64,000 bases of DNA from Ceratotherium simum simum. Taxonomy: Eukaryota > Chordata > Mammalia > Perissodactyla > Rhinocerotidae. The notes beneath the pieces were generated by a model. That model saw only the letters and a list, made by a program, of their open reading frames with translations, was not told the DNA's origin and ran no database searches. The stretch spans positions 5,710,580 to 5,774,579 of the forward strand of contig NW_004454163.1 in NCBI RefSeq assembly GCF_000283155.1, read 5' to 3'. Positions 57,470 through 64,000 of the stretch are shown here, one piece after another; the first letter of the stretch is position 1, and every line of letters begins with the position of its first letter. A program made the position numbers and the translations under genes.

Positions 57470-58670
57470 AGCTTACAATGGCAAACACTTATTTCTGGCT
57501 CAAATTACCTGAGGTCGGCAAGTCAGCTGTGGCTCCAACAGGTTCTGCTCAGTTCTGTTCTGTGAGTTTTCTCATTTTGGAACTCAGTTCAAGGAAGTAA
57601 CTACTCTCTGGGTCATGCTCTCCTTAAGTATAGGGTGGGCACAAACGATGCAAAACCAAAACTAAATAAGAAAATTCAAAAATTTTGTTCAGATGTTAAA
57701 TATGTCACATCTGCTTGCATTCCATTGGCCAAAGCAAATCATATGACCAAACTGAAAGTAATGGAATGAGAAGTATATGGTTTACTTGGCAGAAAGGAAA
57801 GAGAACATATGAGTGAGGAATACTGTATATAATGCAATGTGTCACAGATATGAAGAACAATGTGTCTAGGCTTTGAGAAGCTAAATTTTCCTATTCACCT
57901 TTTCTAAGCTACATTGACCATTCCTGGGAAGGCCAAAGTAATGTGTTCTGGGGACTGTTTTCCATGGTTCTTCAAAGACACAGTGTACCTGTTCTTAAAG
58001 GAAAAATAGTTCAGAAGGATTGTTAGCTACACGTGCTCTTACATCTCCAGCTTCAGGATTAAAGTAAACCTACATGTAGACATTGTTCTACACTTACAAT
58101 TCCCTTCCCCTCTACATTATTTTCACTCAATATATATTCACATGCCAGGCACTGTTCTAAACATGGGATAGAATATTCTGCTGCAGAGAAGAATGAACCA
58201 AATGGGCAGGTGGGGGGTAGGTTATGAGGTTGATCCAGGCAATGTTGCAAAGTAAATTGAATGTGGTTTTTGCCTTTGAAGCCAGCTTCATAGTTTGTAA
58301 CTTCATTTTCCTGGAAGTGCCTTTTTCCCACTGATCTCTAATGTCAGGAACTCATGCTACACGATGTCTGTGTCCAGGCCCATGACACTGCCCCATCCTG
58401 CCCAGTCCTCTCTCACTTTTGTGTTCTTGAATACCTCATTACTCTTTTTTTGCTATCAAAACTAACCTGTCCTTTGTCCAGTTTAGTAGGGCTTTTTGAA
58501 GAATTGTGGATAATTCTTAGTTGGTCCTTTCTCCAATCCTCTCTCCACCACACTACACATTCATCAGGACCCATTTCTGGCAGCATGGACTCCTACAGGT
58601 CCAGACCTATCTAATTAAAAATGCAAAGGTGTTGCCTGAGAAGGATATTACCTAACCTCCATTAACAAGT
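57470..58670. other. Old interspersed repeat plus unassigned sequence
   Basis: 57490-57770 (ACTTATTTCTGGCTCA, GGTCGGCAAGTCAGCTGTGG, CACATCTGCTTGCATTCCAT, TGGCCAAAGCAAATCATATG) has the feel of an old LTR or DNA element, but I cannot name it. The rest is unassigned. Confidence 0.4.
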
Positions 58671-58675
58671 CTACC

Positions 58676-58820
58676 CAACAGATATTTATTAAGCTTGCAT
58701 TTCATTCAAGGTAGTGTGCAAGTAGCAGGGGATACAAAGCAGAAGAAAATGCAGTTCCTGACCCTGGGCAGCTCACTTTCTTGGAGAGGAGATAACTCCA
58801 TAAACAAACATGATAAATGC
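58676..58820 (-). repeat. L2/MIR-class 3' fragment
   Basis: CCAACAGATATTTATTAAGC, GGGGATACAAAGCAGAAGAA, GTTCCTGACCCTGGGCAGCT and ATAAACAAACATGATAAATG give the standard reverse-complement L2-class 3' tail pattern. Confidence 0.6.
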
Positions 58821-58829
58821 TGTGTGCTG

Positions 58830-60475
58830 GTCCAGGGCTGGTTTGCCTTTTGATCCATGCCTCAACCTTGCCCTGCTCTCCTCTGTAACACAGGGGGCCA
58901 AGACCTGCAGGATGTGTTTCTAAGCATGCTCTATCAGCAGGCTTTCTGCTAGATTCAGCCAAAAGTAGGTGTTGGCTAGAGATTGGAGGGCATTAAGAAA
59001 GGGTGAAAAAAAATGATAAATGAAAACGGAGGCATGGAGAACTTGCTAAGATAACACAGTTAGTGGGTAACAGAGGTAGAATTTAAAACCTGAATTAATC
59101 AATAAAGAGTCCTCTTTCCCACTATCCTATATTTAACACAGTAACCAAATACCATCCGTTGCCACTTAGCAGAGCTGTGAGAAAGTGGAATAGGGACAGA
59201 TTGACAGACAAGTTCTAAAGAGATGTTCAGACATACAGAAGATCTTAGAACAGGGGGGAAGCAAGAGAGAACTTACCTATGTGAGATTTCCTGTGCAGTG
59301 TCCTAAAGTAATCAAAGAATGAGATAGAGGAAGGGAATTCAGATAAGGGCAGTGATGGGAAAGATGAGGTAAGTTGGAATGAAGTGGCAAATAGAAAGTT
59401 CTTTGGGTTTATCCTGGGTGGAGGCAAGGAAGACTTAGATAAGAAGAAAGCACAGAGGAGGAGCATTACACAAATGCCTTCAAGGAGCCTTCCTAAGAGA
59501 GGGGAGACTCTACCAGCTTCATGGTCCAGGTAGAGCCCCTTGGAGCAGATCCGTAGATGCCTCCTTTCATGCCTTTGTGCCCATCACCAATTCAATGATG
59601 GAAATTGGTTACAGCACAGGCACTTTTCCCTGAGTTCATGTGTGTTAACAGCCCTCACTGCAAGTGATGAGCCTACAAAATAAAGCAAAGGCACTACATA
59701 GAGTTACATAGAAACTAAAAATAGACACCTAAGACTTTGTCTTTTTAGGTCACACAGGCATTAGTTGAGGAAGAACAACAAAATAAACCTGAGTAGAATT
59801 ATCAGTGCACGTCTGTTTCTATAACACTGACATGAGTGTAATACCCTTGTCTGTCCTCACAGCCTTGCTTCTGTTTCCCTGGGCTTTTATTCTCCTCTCC
59901 ACCTTTCCCTTGATCAGGATGTTAGAAATGCATATGACCATAGCAAATAGGTAGTATCTGGATCAATGTAGTTCTGACTGGTTAGCACGTAATTAAAGCA
60001 GGAAAAAAAGGAAAATTGTACATACTTATATGTCTACATCAAATACAGCTGTGGGAGATACATAGGCCCGTATTTATTGGAAGGTCATGTTATTAAACTG
60101 AAAGGAAGCCAGGGGAAACTCTACATAATTCTACATATACAAAATTCCATAAATATAGGAATAAGTGAAATGTATCAAAATATGCAGCTCTGGCTGTGCA
60201 CTATAAATTCTTTGAGAGAGGAGAGTTGATTTGCACAAAATGAGTGTAAGCATGATGCTTAACCTCCTGGCTGGGCACTTAGGCAGAGCAGGCCAGATAC
60301 TGAAGAACTTCTTTTCTCCCTCACCCAGAGGTTGTTCCCATAGAGATCACAAGGAGAGCACAGGAGTGAGTTGACACAGATCGTTGTGCACCATCATCGC
60401 CTATCCTGGCTATTAAATCAGTAGCTGTAACAAGCAATAAAAATGACTCCAGAAAAACCTCCATCCATCCAATTG
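58830..60475. other. Unassigned 5'-flanking sequence
   Basis: No gene is recognised. Small open frames on both strands are unsupported. Confidence 0.45.
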
Positions 60476-60703
60476 ATTTTCAGCACCTACTGTATGCCAA
60501 ATAGTGTGCCAGGCATCAGGGATATAATGGTGAGCAAGTTAGGTATGGTCCTAGCTTAGAGACCTATGAGGAAACTGAAATTTAGAGAAATTATAGTTTG
60601 TAACTTGCCAGAAGTCACACAGCTAGGAAAAGTGGAGCCAAGATTTACACCAGCTTCTCTCTGACCTTTAAAGCTTATTCCCTTAACCACTATCCTATAC
60701 TAC
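60476..60703 (-). repeat. MIR SINE
   Basis: CACCTACTGTATGCCAAATA, GTGCCAGGCATCAGGGATAT, GAGGAAACTGAAATTTAGAG, AACTTGCCAGAAGTCACACA, GCTAGGAAAAGTGGAGCCAA and CCTTAACCACTATCCTATAC match a MIR-family copy in reverse orientation. Confidence 0.78.
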
Positions 60704-62665
60704 TGTTTCTTTCCCTTTTACACTCTGAAATTTTCTCTCCTGTAAATTTCAGGGCAATGATTTGTATGGGGCAGCTCATCCATTTGCCTAATGAATATTT
60801 CTTTAAATATGAATTTGAAGGCCCCTGGAATTGTATCCGGTTGCAATTTTGTCTTATCTGATGAGCAGCATGGGGCCAGGTCTGCCAAGCCTTGGCTTGA
60901 CTGAATTAATCAGCCCGAGGCTGTCCCAGGGAAGCCAGAAATTCTGCAGTGACTTTCCCCATACAGATGGCCACTTAGTCAGCTCTGAGAATGCAGAGGG
61001 AAGTCTGGCTTGGCGTTTCAGCAGCAGACTGGGTGGACAAAGGCCTGGGTGGACGCAGATGCCCAAGCAATTGTATTGAGTCTATTTCCTGTCATTTAAA
61101 CCCAGTGTCATTTATTATTCAACTCAGAGTGTATTTGGAGATTCAATTTGTAGGGTATATGACACACATTGTAAATTGGTATGTATTATCTCAGTTCATT
61201 TGCTGGAGGACAGGTGTTCACATCACAAGAACCAACAGCCCCATCGACAGTAATTGGTGCCTTGGCTGGCAGTCTGAGCCTAGAGGCAGGGACTACAAGT
61301 GCATGAAGAATGAACTCATAATAATTTCCACGTGCGGTACAGTGTGTTGTACTTGAGGCTCTCAAAGCACATTTTAGGCCTTCATTCACCCTCACCACAA
61401 CACTGCCTTGACTTGCTGTTTCTCTCCTGCTACAGCCAGGAAACAAAAACAAAGAATGGCAGACTCAAGTTCACAGGGGAAAACAATGGCAGGATGGGGA
61501 TTAAAAACTCAGGAGGCCTGAATCCTTGCTCTCTCCTTAGAATCTCGCCACTTCCATTTTCCTCTCATTTATTATTTAATGTCTTAGCCAGGATATTATT
61601 AAGGAACCTAGACTGGTGAATTCAATTTTGTTTAGGTTAATGACTTTCAAAATGGTTGCAAGTCTGCATGGTGCACAAAATCATACTCAACACAAATTAA
61701 ACCAAAAAAACATTATATGTATATATATAAATATATATAGATATAGTTCCTGTGATAGTTACCATATGTTTCAAAAGTATGCAGATACAAACAAGAATCA
61801 CAACAAGCCATTGAACACACTTTCAGTAACAGGCAGATTATCTGGTTAAGTATTTCTATGTGAACGAGGGCAGTTAATCTAGGTAGGATGTTAAGATTTG
61901 TATGAAGCAAAGAAACACCAGAGCCTAGGTATTATCTTAACTACATATCTAATGTCATTTCAGAATACTTTGCATGCTAAATTCACTTAAAAATATGAAA
62001 TTAGAAAACCCTGTCCTTGTGGGTTTTGTTAATAAGGAGCAGGGAGAAAAATGGAACTTTTGCCCTGGAGCTCAGGTGAAAAGACATAATTAAAAATACT
62101 GCACTGGAAAAAGTGATTTCTACTTCCCAGGTGGCATTTGCTCTCTGCATACTTACAAATAGCCATCTATTACAAAACCAACACACTCAATTAAGATCCT
62201 TCCACTTACAACACATGCATTTTTCTTTATCGCCAGTTGAGAAATTCCAAAGGATAAACTGAATAAATGGAAAGAGGAACGCCATCTTCTCTTTTCAAGG
62301 ATAAGGCATGCAAATATAAAATAATTTAAGTCTTCTGACCTTTGTGAAATTAAATTTGACCAATAACATGATAAAAGTCTACAAGATCACTACGCACAGT
62401 CATGCAGGCAGTACATGGTACAACTTCAGGGCACCCCAACATACCACAGGCTGAGAATGGAGACCCTGGGGTTGAGCAGGTAGTGGCTCTGCATCCAGAC
62501 TATTTGGGAAGGATAAAATGCCTTTTCTATTAAATCCAATTTATCTAGTTAACTGTATAGTTAAGTATATAAGCAGAGTATAAAATTATCTAAAACTCTT
62601 CATGGAGAGGAAGCAGTTGTCAACTTTTGTTTGACACAAATACCAAGATACAATGAATGATCTCT
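60704..62665. other. Unassigned unique sequence
   Basis: No repeat or gene recognised apart from a (TA)n tract at about 61716-61745. Overlapping open frames at 60831-61619 on both strands show no domain and no splice context I can support. Confidence 0.45.
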
Positions 62666-62674
62666 ACCATCATG

Positions 62675-63262
62675 ACGCCAGCCCTGGTGGTCTAGCAGTT
62701 AAGATTTGGTGCTCTCGCCACCACAGCCCTGGTTCTTTACCCTGTTCCCATGTTGCTCTGAGGCTGAAAGCTATGCCACCGGTATTTCACATACCAGCAG
62801 GGTTACCTATGCTGGACAGGTTTCAGCAGATCTTCTAGACTAAGACAGACTAGGAAGAAGGACCTGGGGGCCGGCCCCGTGGCTTGGTGGTTGAGTGAGC
62901 GCGCTCCACTGCTGGCGACCCGGGTTCGGATCCCGGGCGCGCACCGACGCGCTGCTTCTCCGGCCATGCTGAGGCCGCGTCCCACATACAGCAACTAGAA
63001 GGATGTGCAGCTATGACACACAGCTATCTACTGGGGCTTTGGGGGGAAAAATAAATAAATAAAATCTTAAAAAAAAAAAAGAAGGACCTGGTCACCCACT
63101 TTTGAAAAAATTGGCCACGAAAACCCTGTGAACGAGCAGTGGAGCATTGTCTGATACAGTGCAGGAAGGTGAGAGGATGGCACAAAGACGCCTGGCAGGG
63201 TTCAACTCTGCTGCACACAGTGTGGCTAGGAATTGGAATCGACTTGACGGCACTAACAACAA
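62675..63262 (+). mobile_element. Old tRNA-derived SINE-like unit split by an ERE
   Basis: The left part begins GCCAGCCCTGGTGGTCTAGC...AGTTAAGATTTGGTG, a tRNA-like box A. The right part ends GGAATTGGAATCGACTTGACGGCACTAACAACAA, a SINE-like tail. Without the ERE the unit is about 370 bp. I do not assign a family name. Confidence 0.5.
62867..63080 (+). mobile_element. ERE2/ERE3-type SINE, young, nested
   Basis: GGGGCCGGCCCCGTGGCTTG head, GGGTTCGGATCCCGGGCGCG, CTTCTCCGGCCATGCTGAGG, CAACTAGAAGGATGTGCAGC, CTACTGGGGCTTTGGGGGGA and an A-rich tail. Flanking duplication AGAAGGACCTG (about 62856-62866 and 63080-63090). It interrupts the older tRNA-derived unit. Confidence 0.95.
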
Positions 63263-63269
63263 ACCACCA

Positions 63270-64000
63270 TGATGTTTTCAATAAAATTCTCATTTTAACC
63301 TAAAAAGAAAATGGAAAGAAAGGAAAAGGGTGTCCTCAGAATAACACCACATTGTGGGGAGAAAAAAGGCCCCAAAAGCTAAGGTATTTGGTCCAAGTTA
63401 GTCATCAGAGGATCTAGAAGGTGCAACTATAAGGACCATGATTTTACAATTCCCTACAAGTTCTTGGCTTTCCTACCATAGCTCAGTAGGGTGAATATCT
63501 ACTTGAAGAGGAAGTCGCATCTGTAGCTCTGGGACCAGACTGTCAACAGGAACCAAAAAGGAGTCAAGGCAGGAACTTAGCATCTCCCTAGCCTCATACT
63601 CTCCTCTAGTAACTAAACTCTTGCTTTATTCTGGAGACATAGTTCCCATCTTATATCCCATCTATAGTGACAGCCTACTGTATTTTTTGATGCCTCAGTC
63701 CCTCCTTTGAAATTCGGTGTGCCTAATTTTCTCATTGCCTTGCCCCAGTCCCCTGCCAGGACCTACCTGGTTGCTGGACCATGGCCTCTCCCATGGTCAC
63801 CAAGATCTCTGGCTCCATCCATCCCGTCAGCACCAGCAGTTGTCATCAGGGAAGTCAATTCCCCAACACAAGAAAGAGGAGCAATTGAGAATATCAAAGC
63901 AAGAAACAGGAAGGAATCTGTTTATAGTTACTGTGTCATCATTGATATTAATTGCTGAATTTGCTTCCATATGGTCTTTGCCTTCATCCCACTTTTTGGC
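63270..64000. other. Unassigned right edge of window
   Basis: No gene or repeat recognised. The open frame 63707-63958 is short and without domain similarity. Confidence 0.4.

Overview
This is a mammalian nuclear genome window, almost certainly from a perissodactyl and most likely a horse-type (Equus) genome. The lineage call rests on twelve copies of the equine-type ERE SINE (tRNA-derived head GGGGCCGGCCC..., body GTTAGCTCAGGGC, A-rich tail), several bounded by target-site duplications still readable on both sides. The only protein-coding gene I can support is the first coding exon of NOL4 (nucleolar protein 4) on the minus strand at 22930-23193. It encodes residues 1-88 and ends at a consensus GTGAGT splice donor. 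No bacterial-type genes, operons, CRISPR arrays or plasmid features are present, and almost all short open reading frames are chance or fall inside repeats.

Layout. Bases 1-22929 are NOL4 intron 1 (transcribed right to left). They hold LINE-1 fragments (about 1960-2795, 5160-7630, 8001-8748, 15215-15870), five ERE SINEs, ancient MIR and L2 pieces, a decayed LTR-like copy, a tRNA-Ile-like A-tailed unit and long AT-rich unique stretches. From about 22.3 to 25.1 kb lies a CpG-rich promoter domain containing the NOL4 5' end, a second candidate first-exon donor at 23855, and a compact CCAAT/CRE/NRF1-like promoter block near 24.9-25.0 kb. From 25.1 kb to the end is the 5' flank of NOL4, probably intergenic. 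It contains a long L1 (32640-36790) broken by a Tigger-like DNA element, further L1M fragments, seven more EREs, MaLR-type LTRs, MER5A-like copies, MIR/L2 relics and a 121-base assembly gap (44126-44246).

The region around the promoter, roughly 15.9 to 27.6 kb, is nearly free of recognisable transposons and contains homeodomain/E-box-rich unique sequence, as expected for regulatory DNA of a neurally expressed gene.

The most unusual observations are: (1) a 255-bp inverted repeat (6713-6967 and 8221-8475) with only three differences, whose right arm is the middle of a target-site-duplicated composite L1 element; (2) a 1.05-kb poly(A)-ended insertion with an 11-bp duplication that splits an LTR at 48076-49125; (3) a perfect 54-bp tandem duplication; (4) a tRNA-Ile-headed, A-tailed unit near 10.8 kb; and (5) nested insertions that give relative ages. 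I do not see evidence of a wholly new biological system here.
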